In this document: positions 38,775-48,015 of the stretch, piece by piece
Position numbering within the stretch: position 1 is the first letter of the stretch
How the letters are laid out: each line of letters starts with the position of its first letter
Assembly (NCBI RefSeq): GCF_037081775.1
Contig: NZ_JBAMHQ010000001.1
Coordinates: forward strand, 372,001 to 436,000
DNA: 64,000 nt
From: Haladaptatus sp. ZSTT2
GTDB lineage: Archaea; Halobacteriota; Halobacteria; Halobacteriales; Halococcaceae
Reading direction: 5' to 3'
Notes under the pieces: generated by a model
What the model saw: only the letters and a program-made list of their open reading frames with translations
What the model was told of the DNA's origin: nothing
Databases searched by the model: none
Program-made: the position numbers and the translations under genes

Positions 38775-39848
38775 TTAGTCTTCGCCCGAGTCGTAGTGCT
38801 CACCAGCCGCGGCTGGCAGGCGCGTGCGGCCGACGAGCGCGAGAACTACGATGACGAGGACGAACGGAATCATCTGGATGATGGATTTCGGGATGCCGAT
38901 ACCGAGAATCTGCAGGCGGAACTGTAGGGCTTCGAGCGTGGCGAACAGCAGCGAAGCAAGGAACGTCCCGACTGGGTTGTAGTTCCCGAACAGGTAGGCG
39001 GTAATGGCGATGAAGCCACGACCGTTGACGATGGTCGCGCCGCCGCCGGTGAACTTCCCGACGAGCACGAGCGAGAGTGCCGCGCCGCCGATGCCGGTGA
39101 GTGCTCCGGAGAGCAGGACGCTCCCGTAGCGCACGCGGCGCACGTCAATGCCCGCGGTGTCGAGTGCCTTCGGATTCTCACCGCTCGCGCGAATCCACTG
39201 CCCGAACGGCGTGTGGTAGAGGAAGTACCACGAGGCGGGCACGGCGATGAGCAGCATGTACACCGTCGGGTTCGCGTCGAACAGGATTGGCCCGACAACG
39301 GGAATCTGTGAGAGGCCCGGAATCGCAACCGTACTCAGGGTGTTCACGCTCGGGGAGTCGAACTGGCTGAACAGGACTTGGGCGGCGAACGGGCCGAGGC
39401 CGAGTGCAATCAGCCAGACGGCGAGGCCCGCGATAATCTGGTCTGCCTCTAAGTCGATGGTGACCACGGCAAACAGCAGGGAGAGCAGGATGCTCGTGAA
39501 GACGCCGATGGCGAAGCCGACCCACACCATGGTCTCCGAGGCCGCACCGGGGTCGTTCGTCAGGAGGGCGATACTCGCCGCGCCCGCGAACGCGGAGACG
39601 ATGAGCAGACCTTCGAGGCCGATGTTGATGACGCCCGACTTCTCTGCGAACAGGCCGCCAAGGGCGGCGAATGCGATTGGAACCGCGGTGCGGAGCGCGG
39701 CAGACGCGAGGTTGCCGTCGATGAGGGCAAACACGTCGCCCGCCGTCTCTGGGTCGGTGACGGCAAGCGCGAGGACGGCGACCACTGCGAGGACGCCAGC
39801 GCCGAGTGCGACTTTGCCGCGTTTGTCGAGTTGTTGGTATCGGTTCAT
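38775..39848 (-). CDS. Nucleoside-type ABC transporter permease (NupQ-like)
   Basis: 357 residues with about ten membrane segments. GLFAEKSGVINIGLEGLLIVSAFAG (about 64-88) is the hallmark of the second permease of BMP/Nup importers. TPFGQWIRASGENPKALDTAGIDV lies in the cytoplasmic coupling region. It overlaps the preceding permease gene by 4 nt and is the last gene of the operon. Substrate: nucleosides, by comparison to the family and neighbours. Confidence 0.88.
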   Translation of the reverse strand: MNRYQQLDKRGKVALGAGVLAVVAVLALAVTDPETAGDVFALIDGNLASAALRTAVPIAFAALGGLFAEKSGVINIGLEGLLIVSAFAGAASIALLTNDPGAASETMVWVGFAIGVFTSILLSLLFAVVTIDLEADQIIAGLAVWLIALGLGPFAAQVLFSQFDSPSVNTLSTVAIPGLSQIPVVGPILFDANPTVYMLLIAVPASWYFLYHTPFGQWIRASGENPKALDTAGIDVRRVRYGSVLLSGALTGIGGAALSLVLVGKFTGGGATIVNGRGFIAITAYLFGNYNPVGTFLASLLFATLEALQFRLQILGIGIPKSIIQMIPFVLVIVVLALVGRTRLPAAAGEHYDSGED

Positions 39849-41032
39849 TGGTCTTCACCGCCGTCGGTTGCGACGGCCGTCTTCGAGCCGACGTTGAATC
39901 GCGTGCCGAGCATGCGGAAGAACTCCGGCATGGCGACGAACAGGATGATGAGGCCACGAAGGACGCCCACCAACTGTGAGGGCACGTCAAGGTTGAAGTC
40001 GATTGCAACGCGCCCGACTTTGAGCATGCCGAACAGGAACGCCGCAAAGATGGCTCCCACCGGGTTGTTCCCGGCGAGGATGGAGACGGTGATGCCGTCG
40101 AACCCGAACGCGGGAGCCGTTGGCATCCAGCGACCGGTCACCATCAGGATGTACACTGCCCCGGCGATGCCGCCGAGCGCACCCGACAGGCCCATCGAAA
40201 TGACGGTCATCTTCTTCGCGCTCACGCCGCTGTAGGCGGCCGCGCCTTCCTGTATCCCGCTGATGCGCAGGTCGTAGCCAAACGCCGTGCGTGCGAGGAA
40301 CCACGTCATCGCGACGACGAGGGTGAGTGCAATCGCAAGCGCGACGAGCGAGAAGTCACCCGGGAATACCGAGGAGTCGAGCATCGCGTAGTCCGGAATC
40401 CGCGCCGTCTGCGTGTTGTTCGTGCTGTTCGGGTCTTTGAACCACGTCGAGACGATGAGCAGCGAGAGGAACGTCGCGATGAAGTTCAACATGATGGTCG
40501 TGATGACCTCGTTTGCCTCTGCGTAGGCTTTGAGCGCACCCGGAATCGCGCCATAGAGGCCGCCGATGAGCGCGCCGACGAACAGCCCGAGTGGAATCAG
40601 GATGAGGCCACCAGCGAGTCCGCCGGGAAGCGACGGGGCGAGCAGCGGGACGGTGATAGCCGTCGCCATCGAACCCATGACGAACTGCCCCTGCGTCCCG
40701 ATGTTGAACAGGCCAGCGCGGAACGCGAGTGCGACCGACAGCCCGGTGAGCAGGAGAATCGTCGTCTGCTGGAGCGTCTCACCGAACACACCCGCATTCG
40801 AGAACGGCCCGGTGAACAGTTCGAGATACACCGAGACGGGGTTGTAACACGAGTAGCCCACGCCCGGGAAGAACAGGACTGGTTGTGAACACTCTGCGAC
40901 GAAACCGGCGGCGAGCACAACGATGCCGCCGACGAAAATCGACGCGATGAGCGCGGCGATGCTGATGACGATGCGTTCTATGTTCGAGGCGGTCGTCATT
41001 CGCGCGACGGCGGCTTCGAACTGCTGTTTCAC
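39845..41032 (-). CDS. Nucleoside-type ABC transporter permease (NupP-like)
   Basis: 395 residues. AGLFNIGTQGQFVMGSMA (about 105-122) and GYDLRISGIQEGAAAYSGV (about 270-290) are the family signatures. About ten membrane segments are visible, with an N-terminal cytoplasmic helix. It forms the channel with the 357-residue permease. It overlaps the ATPase gene and the following permease gene by 4 nt each. Confidence 0.88.
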   Translation of the reverse strand: MKQQFEAAVARMTTASNIERIVISIAALIASIFVGGIVVLAAGFVAECSQPVLFFPGVGYSCYNPVSVYLELFTGPFSNAGVFGETLQQTTILLLTGLSVALAFRAGLFNIGTQGQFVMGSMATAITVPLLAPSLPGGLAGGLILIPLGLFVGALIGGLYGAIPGALKAYAEANEVITTIMLNFIATFLSLLIVSTWFKDPNSTNNTQTARIPDYAMLDSSVFPGDFSLVALAIALTLVVAMTWFLARTAFGYDLRISGIQEGAAAYSGVSAKKMTVISMGLSGALGGIAGAVYILMVTGRWMPTAPAFGFDGITVSILAGNNPVGAIFAAFLFGMLKVGRVAIDFNLDVPSQLVGVLRGLIILFVAMPEFFRMLGTRFNVGSKTAVATDGGEDQ

Positions 41033-42576
41033 GAGCCATCACCTCCGTCGAATCCGGCGGGGTACTCTCCGGCCATGAGCAAGCCGAGTTCTTCTTCGGT
41101 CACGTCTTCGGGGTCTACTATCGCCATAAATTCGCCGTCGTGCATCACCGCAAGCCGGTCTGAGAGCTGGGTGACTTCTTCGAGTTTCGAGGAGACGAGT
41201 AAGACAGCAGTGCCCTCGTTTCTGAGGTCGATGAGCTGGTCGTGGATGAACTCAATCGACCCCACGTCCACGCCGCGGGTCGGATGGGCGGCGACGACGA
41301 AGTCGGGATTTCGCTTGAACTCACGACCGACGATGAACTTCTGTTGGTTCCCGCCCGAGAGCGACTCTGCGGTCGCGCGCTTGTCCGGCGGTCGCACGTC
41401 GTACTCGTCGATGATTTCTGCGGCGTGATTCTCGGTGTAGTCCCAGTCGATACGCACGCCGCTCGCAAACGGCGCTGTGTGCTGGTTACCAAGGGCGGCG
41501 TTCTGGATGAGGTCGTAGTCCATGACGACCCCGCTTTCTTGCCGGTCTTCGGGGATGTAGGACATCCCGCGCTCGATGCGCTCTCTGCGTGGGAGGTCGG
41601 TGATGGTCTCGCCCTGATAGACGATGTCGCCCGTATCAATCGACGACAGCCCGGTGACGGCGTTGATGAGTTCTGACTGGCCGTTGCCGTCGACGCCTGC
41701 AATGCCAAACACCTCTCCCGACTTCACTTCGAAGGCTAAATCGGTGAGTTTCGCCACGCCGCGGTCGTCGCGCACGCTCACCGACTCGACGCCGAGCACC
41801 TGCTCGCCGGGGTCTGCGGCCGTTTTATCGACTTCGAGCATGACCTCGCGGCCGACCATCAGCTCTGCGAGTTCTTCACGGCTCGTGGTGTTCGCATCGA
41901 CGCTGCCGACGTTCTTGCCGTCGCGGAGAACGGTGATGTCGTCTGCGGCTTCCATCGCCTCGCCCAACTTGTGCGAGATGAAGATGATGGTCTTTCCTTG
42001 GTCGGTCAGTTCGTCGAACACGGTGAACAACTCCTCGACCTCTTGGGGGGTGAGGACGGCTGTTGGCTCGTCTAGGATGAGGATGTCTGCGCCACGGTAG
42101 AGGGCTTTCAGAATCTCGACGCGCTGTTGTTCACCGACGCTCACCGATTCGAGTGGCGCGGTGGGGTTTACGTCGAATCCGTATCTGTCTGCGAGTTCGG
42201 TGACTTCTGCGATGGCCTTCTTCCGGTCCATCGACAGGCCGAACCACTTTCGTGGCTCGTTCCCGAGGACGACGTTGTCTGCGACGGTCATCGGGTCGAC
42301 CAGCATGAAGTGCTGGTGAATCATCCCGATGCCGGTCTTGATGGCGTCGCGGGGGGAGGAAAAGTCGCGGGGAGTGCCGTTTATGTTGACGGTGCCCTCG
42401 TTTGGTTTGTACAGTCCGTAGAGGACGTTCATCAGGGTCGTCTTTCCGGCACCGTTCTCACCGAGCAGCGCGTGGACGCTTCCTTGCTCGACGGTCAGGT
42501 CGACATTGTCGTTGGCAACTACGCCCGGAAACCGCTTCGTAATCCCGGCTAGTCGTACGGCTGGTGTCTCACTCAT
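41029..42576 (-). CDS. Nucleoside-type ABC transporter ATPase (two domains, NupO-like)
   Basis: 515 residues with two fused ATPase domains. The first has Walker A GENGAGKTT (39-47). The second has a degenerate P-loop, GVDGNGQSELINAV, as usual in this family, and signature LSGGNQQKF. ATP hydrolysis here powers both permeases. The gene follows the binding-protein gene by 65 nt; that gap has a weak GC hairpin (around 42598-42615) that may limit readthrough and favour the binding protein. Confidence 0.9.
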   Translation of the reverse strand: MSETPAVRLAGITKRFPGVVANDNVDLTVEQGSVHALLGENGAGKTTLMNVLYGLYKPNEGTVNINGTPRDFSSPRDAIKTGIGMIHQHFMLVDPMTVADNVVLGNEPRKWFGLSMDRKKAIAEVTELADRYGFDVNPTAPLESVSVGEQQRVEILKALYRGADILILDEPTAVLTPQEVEELFTVFDELTDQGKTIIFISHKLGEAMEAADDITVLRDGKNVGSVDANTTSREELAELMVGREVMLEVDKTAADPGEQVLGVESVSVRDDRGVAKLTDLAFEVKSGEVFGIAGVDGNGQSELINAVTGLSSIDTGDIVYQGETITDLPRRERIERGMSYIPEDRQESGVVMDYDLIQNAALGNQHTAPFASGVRIDWDYTENHAAEIIDEYDVRPPDKRATAESLSGGNQQKFIVGREFKRNPDFVVAAHPTRGVDVGSIEFIHDQLIDLRNEGTAVLLVSSKLEEVTQLSDRLAVMHDGEFMAIVDPEDVTEEELGLLMAGEYPAGFDGGDGS

Positions 42577-42641
42577 TGAAATAGTTCCGCTAGTTTGCCC
42601 GAGGCTTCGGCGGGTTCAGGCAAGTATTGAACGGTTTCCGA

Positions 42642-43757
42642 TTACAGTTCGGACGGAACCGTAATCTCGCCGTCTACGATCTGCTGTTTGCTCTTTTCGA
42701 GTTTGCTCTTTACGTCCTCGGGGATGGCGCTGCCGAGTTCTTGGCCGTACACTGCCTCGACACCGCCTTCGTCGAGACCGAGACGGTTTTCGACGCCACC
42801 TTCGAAGTTGCCGTTGACGACGGCTTCGACCGACTCGTACACGGCGAGGTCGACGTGCTTGACCATACTCGCGAGGATGACGTTCTTGTATTCGGCGTTG
42901 GATTTCGACTGGTCTGCGTCGACACCCATGGCGAAGCGCCCTTTCTGGCGGGCGGCCTGGAAGACACCGAGGCCGGTGCCACCTGCGGCGTGATAGACGA
43001 TGTCCGCGCCGTTTTCGTACATCGTGAGTGCGATTTCCTTGCCCTTTGCGGGGTCGTTGAACGCGCCTGCGTAGGCGGACTGGACTTCGATGCTGTCGTC
43101 GTGGTGGGCGACACCTGCTTTGAAGCCAGCGAGGAACTTTTCGATGAGCGGAATCTCGAAGCCACCGACGAAGCCAACGGACTTCTCGTCTGGCTTCGTG
43201 GAACTCTCGCCTGCACTGAACTCTTGGGTCGTGAGCAGTGCCGTGAGGTAGCCAATCTGGAACGAGCCTTGGTGCTCTTTGAAGCGGTAGTTTGCGACGT
43301 TGCCGAGCATCTCACCGTCTTCGGTCTGCGCGGTTTCGTCGATAAGGACGAAACTCTGGTCTGGGAACTCCTGTGCGTTTGCGACCATGCCGTCTTTCTG
43401 GACGAAGCCGACGCCCGTCACGAGGTCGTAGTTTGGGCTGTCGGACTGCGCGAACCGCTTCTGGAGGTCGCCAACCTGTGAGGCTTCCTCTGGCTCTGCG
43501 TTCTCGTACTCGACGTTGTACTCTTCTGCGGCTTGTTTGACGCCCTGGTGGGCCATGTCGTTGAAGGACTTGTCACCGAGACCGCCGGTGGCGTAGACCA
43601 TACCCACGTTGACTGGGTCTTCGCCGCCGTCGCCACCGTCGCCGCCGTCGGTGGATTCGCTGTCAGAGGTTGAGTTTGTGTTGGTGGTACAACCGGCGAG
43701 GCCAGCGACACCGAGGGCACTCGCTGCTTTGAGGAATCGTCTGCGGTCGACAGGCAT
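42642..43757 (-). CDS. BMP-family nucleoside-binding lipoprotein
   Basis: 371 residues. The N terminus RRRFLKAASALGVAGLAGC has a twin-arginine signal and a lipobox with Cys23, followed by a Ser/Thr/Asp-rich linker, the usual haloarchaeal lipoprotein layout. The BMP domain begins at VNVGMVYATGGLGDKSFNDM and has YAGAFNDPAKGKEIAL and YHAAGGTGLGVFQAA. BMP proteins capture nucleosides outside the cell. The gene heads the transporter operon with its own promoter (43783-43788). Confidence 0.9.
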   Translation of the reverse strand: MPVDRRRFLKAASALGVAGLAGCTTNTNSTSDSESTDGGDGGDGGEDPVNVGMVYATGGLGDKSFNDMAHQGVKQAAEEYNVEYENAEPEEASQVGDLQKRFAQSDSPNYDLVTGVGFVQKDGMVANAQEFPDQSFVLIDETAQTEDGEMLGNVANYRFKEHQGSFQIGYLTALLTTQEFSAGESSTKPDEKSVGFVGGFEIPLIEKFLAGFKAGVAHHDDSIEVQSAYAGAFNDPAKGKEIALTMYENGADIVYHAAGGTGLGVFQAARQKGRFAMGVDADQSKSNAEYKNVILASMVKHVDLAVYESVEAVVNGNFEGGVENRLGLDEGGVEAVYGQELGSAIPEDVKSKLEKSKQQIVDGEITVPSEL

Positions 43758-43769
43758 GTCTCACAAAAG

Positions 43770-43798
43770 AAACGAAGAACTGTATAAATCGTTCGTTT
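43770..43798 (-). promoter_or_regulatory. bmp promoter with operator-like inverted repeat
   Basis: A TATA element (TTTATA on the minus strand, 43783-43788) lies 25 nt before the bmp ATG. It is flanked by a perfect 7-bp inverted repeat, AAACGAA (43770-43776) and TTCGTTT (43792-43798), centred almost exactly on the TATA. A protein bound there would block the TATA-binding protein, so repression is the simplest reading. Confidence 0.5.
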
Positions 43799-43819
43799 TA
43801 GTTTACAGTATGTGCTAGT

Positions 43820-45172
43820 TTAGCGCTCCACAACGGCTGTTTTTACAATTTCGATGACTGTGGAAACAAGGGTATCGACGTCCTCACTTTCTGCATACAC
43901 TCTGACATACGGCTCGGTTCCGCTTGGGCGAACGAGCACCCACGACCCGTCTTCGCGTTCGAGGCGAACGCCGTACTCAGTTGACACAGCGGCGTCGGGG
44001 AACGCGGCGGGCAGCGCCGTTTCGAGTTCGGCCATCGCGGCTTCCTTCCGGTCGTCGGGGCACTCGGTGCTGACTTTGCGATACGGCCGCTCGGTGACCG
44101 GCTCTCTGAGCGCGTTGAGACCGTGGGCAGCGACGAGTCGGGCGAACACCGCGGCGCTCGCGGGCCCGTCAATCCAGCCGCCGAACTGCGTGTGGATGTG
44201 TTTCCACGGCTCTGCGGCGAACACGACGCTCGTCCCCTCTGTGCCGGTTTCGAGCGCGGTTTCGATGCCTTCGTGGAGCGCGCCAAGCCGGACGCGTTCG
44301 ACGCGCCCACCGGCTTCACGGACGCGCTCGTCGATTCGCGCAGACGCATTCGGCGTCGTCACGACGACGGGGTCTTCGGCCGTGCTCGTGCGCACGTAGT
44401 GTTCTGCGAAGATGGCGACGATGGTGTCTTCGTGAACCACATCGCCGTTTCCATCGACGAACACCGAGCGGTCTGCGTCGCCGTCGTGGCCGATGCCGAA
44501 GGCGAAATCGCCGTCTGCGAGGAACGCCCGCAGGTCTGCGAGCGTCTCGGGCGTTGGCTTGCTCTCGCGGCCAGGGAAGTGGCCGTCTACGTTGCCGTTC
44601 AACGTGACGACGTGTGCGCCAAGTTCGCGGAGCACCTGTGGCGTGGCGAGCGCGGCCATTCCGTTGCCACAGTCGACGACGACTTTGAGACCGTCGAGCG
44701 GCGCGCCCATCGTCGTGGCGTACTCACAGACGGCCTTGCGGTAGGCGGAGAGCGGTTCGCTTGTGCTCGCGGCCCCCCACTCGTCCCAGTCGATGGGTGA
44801 TTGCCCGTCTGCGACGCGCTGTTCGATGCGGCGCTCTGCGTCGCGGTCGTATTCGACGCCATCACAAAAGAGCTTGAGCCCGTTGTCCTGCGGTGGGTTG
44901 TGGCTCGCCGTAATCATCACGCCGTGGCGACCCTGTGCAGCAAACGCAAGCGCTGGGGTCGGCAGTTGTCCGGCGCGATAGACGCTCACACCGGCGCTTT
45001 CGAGTCCGGCTTCGAGGGCGGCGGCGAGCGCAGGGCCAGTCTCGCGCCCGTCACACCCGACGACGAACTCGTCGTGTTCGTCACCGGCGGCTCTCCCAAC
45101 GGCGAGCGCCAGCGACGGCGTTACTCGGTCGCGGGCACTTCCGCGGATACCCGCTGTTCCGAACAGTTCCAT
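43820..45172 (-). CDS. Phosphohexomutase-family protein (GlmM/PMM-like)
   Basis: 450 residues. LFGTAGIRG opens the protein, MITASHNPPQDNG (about 90-102) has the phosphoserine, GHDGDADRSVFVD (about 230-242) binds magnesium, and RPSGTEPYVRVYAE near the C terminus holds the substrate phosphate. Members act on mannose, glucose, glucosamine or, in some archaea, pentose phosphates. Sitting beside nucleoside genes, a phosphopentomutase role (ribose-1-P to ribose-5-P) is plausible but unproved. AATAAATA on the minus strand (around 45193-45202) lies about 22 nt before the ATG and may be its own promoter. Confidence 0.85.
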   Translation of the reverse strand: MELFGTAGIRGSARDRVTPSLALAVGRAAGDEHDEFVVGCDGRETGPALAAALEAGLESAGVSVYRAGQLPTPALAFAAQGRHGVMITASHNPPQDNGLKLFCDGVEYDRDAERRIEQRVADGQSPIDWDEWGAASTSEPLSAYRKAVCEYATTMGAPLDGLKVVVDCGNGMAALATPQVLRELGAHVVTLNGNVDGHFPGRESKPTPETLADLRAFLADGDFAFGIGHDGDADRSVFVDGNGDVVHEDTIVAIFAEHYVRTSTAEDPVVVTTPNASARIDERVREAGGRVERVRLGALHEGIETALETGTEGTSVVFAAEPWKHIHTQFGGWIDGPASAAVFARLVAAHGLNALREPVTERPYRKVSTECPDDRKEAAMAELETALPAAFPDAAVSTEYGVRLEREDGSWVLVRPSGTEPYVRVYAESEDVDTLVSTVIEIVKTAVVER

Positions 45173-45219
45173 ACCTCGGATTTTGCTGGCGGCTATTTAT
45201 TTCCACGTAGTTCGATCCG

Positions 45220-45681
45220 TCAGAGTTCGACGCCGCTCGGGATGAGGCTGTGCTGGTGGAGCAACTCACCCGTGTGGCTGTAGACGAGGAAGGTCGCCTT
45301 CTCGAACGCTACGGCGCCAGTTGGGCCGTCCAGATGGAGTGTGTAGTGTTTTTCGTCGTCTGCGAGGTTCCCATAGCGCCGTGCGACACGGATAAACCGG
45401 AGGACATCGCGCGTTTCGAGATTCACTTCTAAGATGAACTCGCCGTTGGTTCGATTGGTCACCGCGAGGACGCCTTTGCTGCCGTCTGCCTCGATGGGAC
45501 GTTTCAGTCGGAACGAAACGTCAACGTCGGCTGCGGCGAGCGGTGTTCCATCGGCTTGGTTGAGCCAGCCGCTGAACTTCTCTCGAGGGCCGGTGTAAGA
45601 GATCGAAAGCGTTGGTTGCTGGGGCTCTGAGGTCTCGTCGTCGAGGTTTGTGAAAGACACCCCGAAATAATCGCGCCTCAT
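45220..45681 (-). CDS. Conserved-looking haloarchaeal protein, function unknown
   Basis: 153 residues, acidic, without membrane segments, Cys pairs or a signal peptide. The middle part is beta-rich with SISYTGPREKFSGWLNQ, DVSFRLKRPIEADGS, GEFILEVNLETRDVLRFIRVA and HYTLHLDGPTG, suggestive of an immunoglobulin-like or carboxypeptidase-regulatory-like sandwich. ATG 45681 was chosen over TTG 45693. No family is recognised. Confidence 0.55.
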   Translation of the reverse strand: MRRDYFGVSFTNLDDETSEPQQPTLSISYTGPREKFSGWLNQADGTPLAAADVDVSFRLKRPIEADGSKGVLAVTNRTNGEFILEVNLETRDVLRFIRVARRYGNLADDEKHYTLHLDGPTGAVAFEKATFLVYSHTGELLHQHSLIPSGVEL

Positions 45682-45777
45682 TGCGTGTGTCAATGTGGCG
45701 CATGGGTATGAACGTACCGTTGTGTCAGACGCGCGTCTTGCGGTACTTTTTACTCACTGACAGTGGCGATGTGAGTT

Positions 45778-46278
45778 ATGGCATGGGTCAATAGTGAGTA
45801 TGCAAACGAACTCGCCGTCTTGGCGACGTGGCTCTCGGCGCTGATGCCGTGGTCGTTTTCTGTCGCGTCTCTCGATTTCGGAACCGTCGTCGTCATCCGG
45901 TTTTTGTTCTTCCACATTCAGTACGTCCTCGGCGTCTCGTTTGGCGACCAGGAGCAAATCCTGTTCACCGTCCTCGAACTCCAGACGTTCTACGAAAACG
46001 CCCAGACCATCCTCGCCCAGCAGATTTGGTTGGTCGGTGCGGTCGTGTTCGTCCTCGCACTCGCGTTCAGCATCGCCCTGTATCTCGCAGAAGACCGCGT
46101 TGCGAATGCGCGCGCAGACCCCGTGCGGGTGCTCGGCGGCCTGTTGTCCCTCACCGGCCTCTTGCTCACCGCCGCGACCGTGTTGCTCTATCAGTCCTTT
46201 GTTGGCGTCGCCATCCCGCTTGGCGCACTGTTCTTGCTCGTATTCGGCGTCACGCTTCTCCGGGTCGAACGCGCCTGA
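45778..46278 (+). CDS. Four-helix membrane protein, function unknown
   Basis: 166 residues with about four hydrophobic helices (WSFSVASLDFGTVVVIRFLFF, QIWLVGAVVFVLALAFSIAL shown in part, VLGGLLSLTGLLLTAATVLLY, VGVAIPLGALFLLVFGVTLL). The sequence is conserved-looking in codon use and sits upstream of the pilB-like gene on the same strand, 81 nt away. A link to pilus assembly is possible but not shown. Confidence 0.62.
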   Translation: MAWVNSEYANELAVLATWLSALMPWSFSVASLDFGTVVVIRFLFFHIQYVLGVSFGDQEQILFTVLELQTFYENAQTILAQQIWLVGAVVFVLALAFSIALYLAEDRVANARADPVRVLGGLLSLTGLLLTAATVLLYQSFVGVAIPLGALFLLVFGVTLLRVERA

Positions 46279-46359
46279 GTTAGGGTCGGATTTATGTAGG
46301 TTCCGCCTGTCAGTCATGACAGTAACCGGACGCCCACGAGGGGCAACGGCGGGGATTCC

Positions 46360-48015
46360 ATGGCAAACGAGTTATCATCTGAAACTGACACACAGGCGCA
46401 CCACGACGAAGACGCGAGCGTGCTCTCGCAGTTTCAACAGTGGCTTTCGCGCGCATCGAAGATGTTGACCGGCTCTACGCTGAGCCTCACCAACTACGAC
46501 CCAACCGCAGACGGGCCGCTCGTGACGTTCAGCGGCCTTCCCGGCTGGGAGGAACTCGACCGCTACTGGGTGAACGCCCCCTTCGCCTTCGTCGCCATTC
46601 TCTACAGCCCCGAGAAAAACGATCACCGGTATCACGTCGTCGAGCCAGACCTCTCGCCGGTCGAAGCACGACTGCTCGAAACCCTCGTAGACGACATTCG
46701 TGACCCCTTGCTCTACCGAGATTCGACGGACACCGAACCGGAAGCCGTGTTGAAAGACGAACTCAGAAAGCGCCTAGAGGAGTACGGCGTGACCGTCGAG
46801 ATGGCGACGTTCTACCGCCTGTTTTACTATCTCAACCGGTCGTTTCTCGGCTACGGCAAGCTCGACCCGCTCATGCACGACCCGCACGTAGAGGACATCT
46901 CGTGTGACGGCTACGACATCCCGCTGTTTATCTACCACGACCAGCAGGACAACATCGAGACGACCATCACCTTCAGTCAAGCGGAACTCGACAACTTCGT
47001 CATCCAACTCGCCCAGCGCTCGGGCAAGCACATCTCGATTGGCGCACCCGTCGTCGGGACGACGCTCCCTGACGGCAGCCGTGCAGAACTCGTCATGGGC
47101 GAGGAAGTGACGCCGCGTGGCTCTGCGTTCACGATTCGTCGCTACGCGACCGACCCGCTCACGCCAATCGACCTCATCAACTACGAGACGTTCACCCTCC
47201 GCCAGATGGCGTATCTCTGGCTCGGCATTGAGAGCGGGAAATCGCTCATCTTCGCGGGTGGGACGGCGTCCGGGAAGACCACATCGATGAACGCCGTGTC
47301 GATGTTCATCCCGCCGCGGGCGAAGGTGTTGACCATCGAAGACACCCACGAACTCACGCTGTATCACGACAACTGGCTTTCTTCGGTCACCCGCGAGCGC
47401 CTCGACGAAGCCGCGGACATCACGATGTACGACCTGCTGCGCTCTGCGCTGCGCCACCGCCCCGAGTACATCATCGTCGGTGAGGTGCGCGGCGAGGAAG
47501 CGATGACGCTGTTTCAGGCGATGAACACGGGCCACACCACCTACTCGACGATGCACGCAGACAGCGTCCAGACGGCCATCAACCGCCTCGAAAACGAACC
47601 CATCAACGTCCCGCGCCAGATGGTGCAGTCGCTCGATATCCTCTGTATTCAGTCGCTCGTTCGCGTCGAGGGCGAACGCTCACGCCGCAACCGGACAATC
47701 GCGGAAATAGAGGGCATCAACCAGCGAACCGGCGAACTCGACTACGCGACAGCCTACACCTGGGACGCGAGCACGGACACCGTCTCAGAAGGGACGAGCA
47801 CCGTGTTAGACGAAATCCGCGACGAGCGTGGCTGGTCGCAGAGCCGACTGCTAAATGAGGTGCGCGACCGTCGTCGATTCCTCGAATATCTGCGGGAAGA
47901 AGGGGTGAACGACTACCGTCAGTTCACGGCAATGGTGAACGAATACTACGCCGATAAGGTCGCTGTGATGGCGCAGGTTGACGCACACCGCGCACAGAGA
48001 CCCTCTGCAGAATAA
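46360..48015 (+). CDS. pilB: Type IV pilus/secretion ATPase (PilB/GspE-type)
   Basis: 551 residues of the archaeal type II/IV secretion ATPase family. The N-terminal ~240 residues form the region before the ATPase. Walker A is GGTASGKTT (300-308), the Asp box is LTIEDTHELTLYHDNW, the Walker B-like IIVGEVRGEEAMTLFQ is near 375, and the His box is GHTTYSTMHAD. It drives assembly of pilus-like filaments. The following gene, its membrane partner, overlaps by one base. Confidence 0.88.
   Translation: MANELSSETDTQAHHDEDASVLSQFQQWLSRASKMLTGSTLSLTNYDPTADGPLVTFSGLPGWEELDRYWVNAPFAFVAILYSPEKNDHRYHVVEPDLSPVEARLLETLVDDIRDPLLYRDSTDTEPEAVLKDELRKRLEEYGVTVEMATFYRLFYYLNRSFLGYGKLDPLMHDPHVEDISCDGYDIPLFIYHDQQDNIETTITFSQAELDNFVIQLAQRSGKHISIGAPVVGTTLPDGSRAELVMGEEVTPRGSAFTIRRYATDPLTPIDLINYETFTLRQMAYLWLGIESGKSLIFAGGTASGKTTSMNAVSMFIPPRAKVLTIEDTHELTLYHDNWLSSVTRERLDEAADITMYDLLRSALRHRPEYIIVGEVRGEEAMTLFQAMNTGHTTYSTMHADSVQTAINRLENEPINVPRQMVQSLDILCIQSLVRVEGERSRRNRTIAEIEGINQRTGELDYATAYTWDASTDTVSEGTSTVLDEIRDERGWSQSRLLNEVRDRRRFLEYLREEGVNDYRQFTAMVNEYYADKVAVMAQVDAHRAQRPSAE

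Noticed and set aside
42627-43481. Plus-strand open frame of 284 codons opposite the BMP gene
   Set aside because: No family motif, and the BMP lipoprotein with Tat signal and lipobox is clearly the real gene.
46316-46468. ATG at 46316, well spaced from a TATA-like GATTTATG, opening a 50-codon frame
   Set aside because: It overlaps the pilB start in another frame and encodes an Arg/Thr-rich peptide; the upstream element more likely serves pilB with a short leader.
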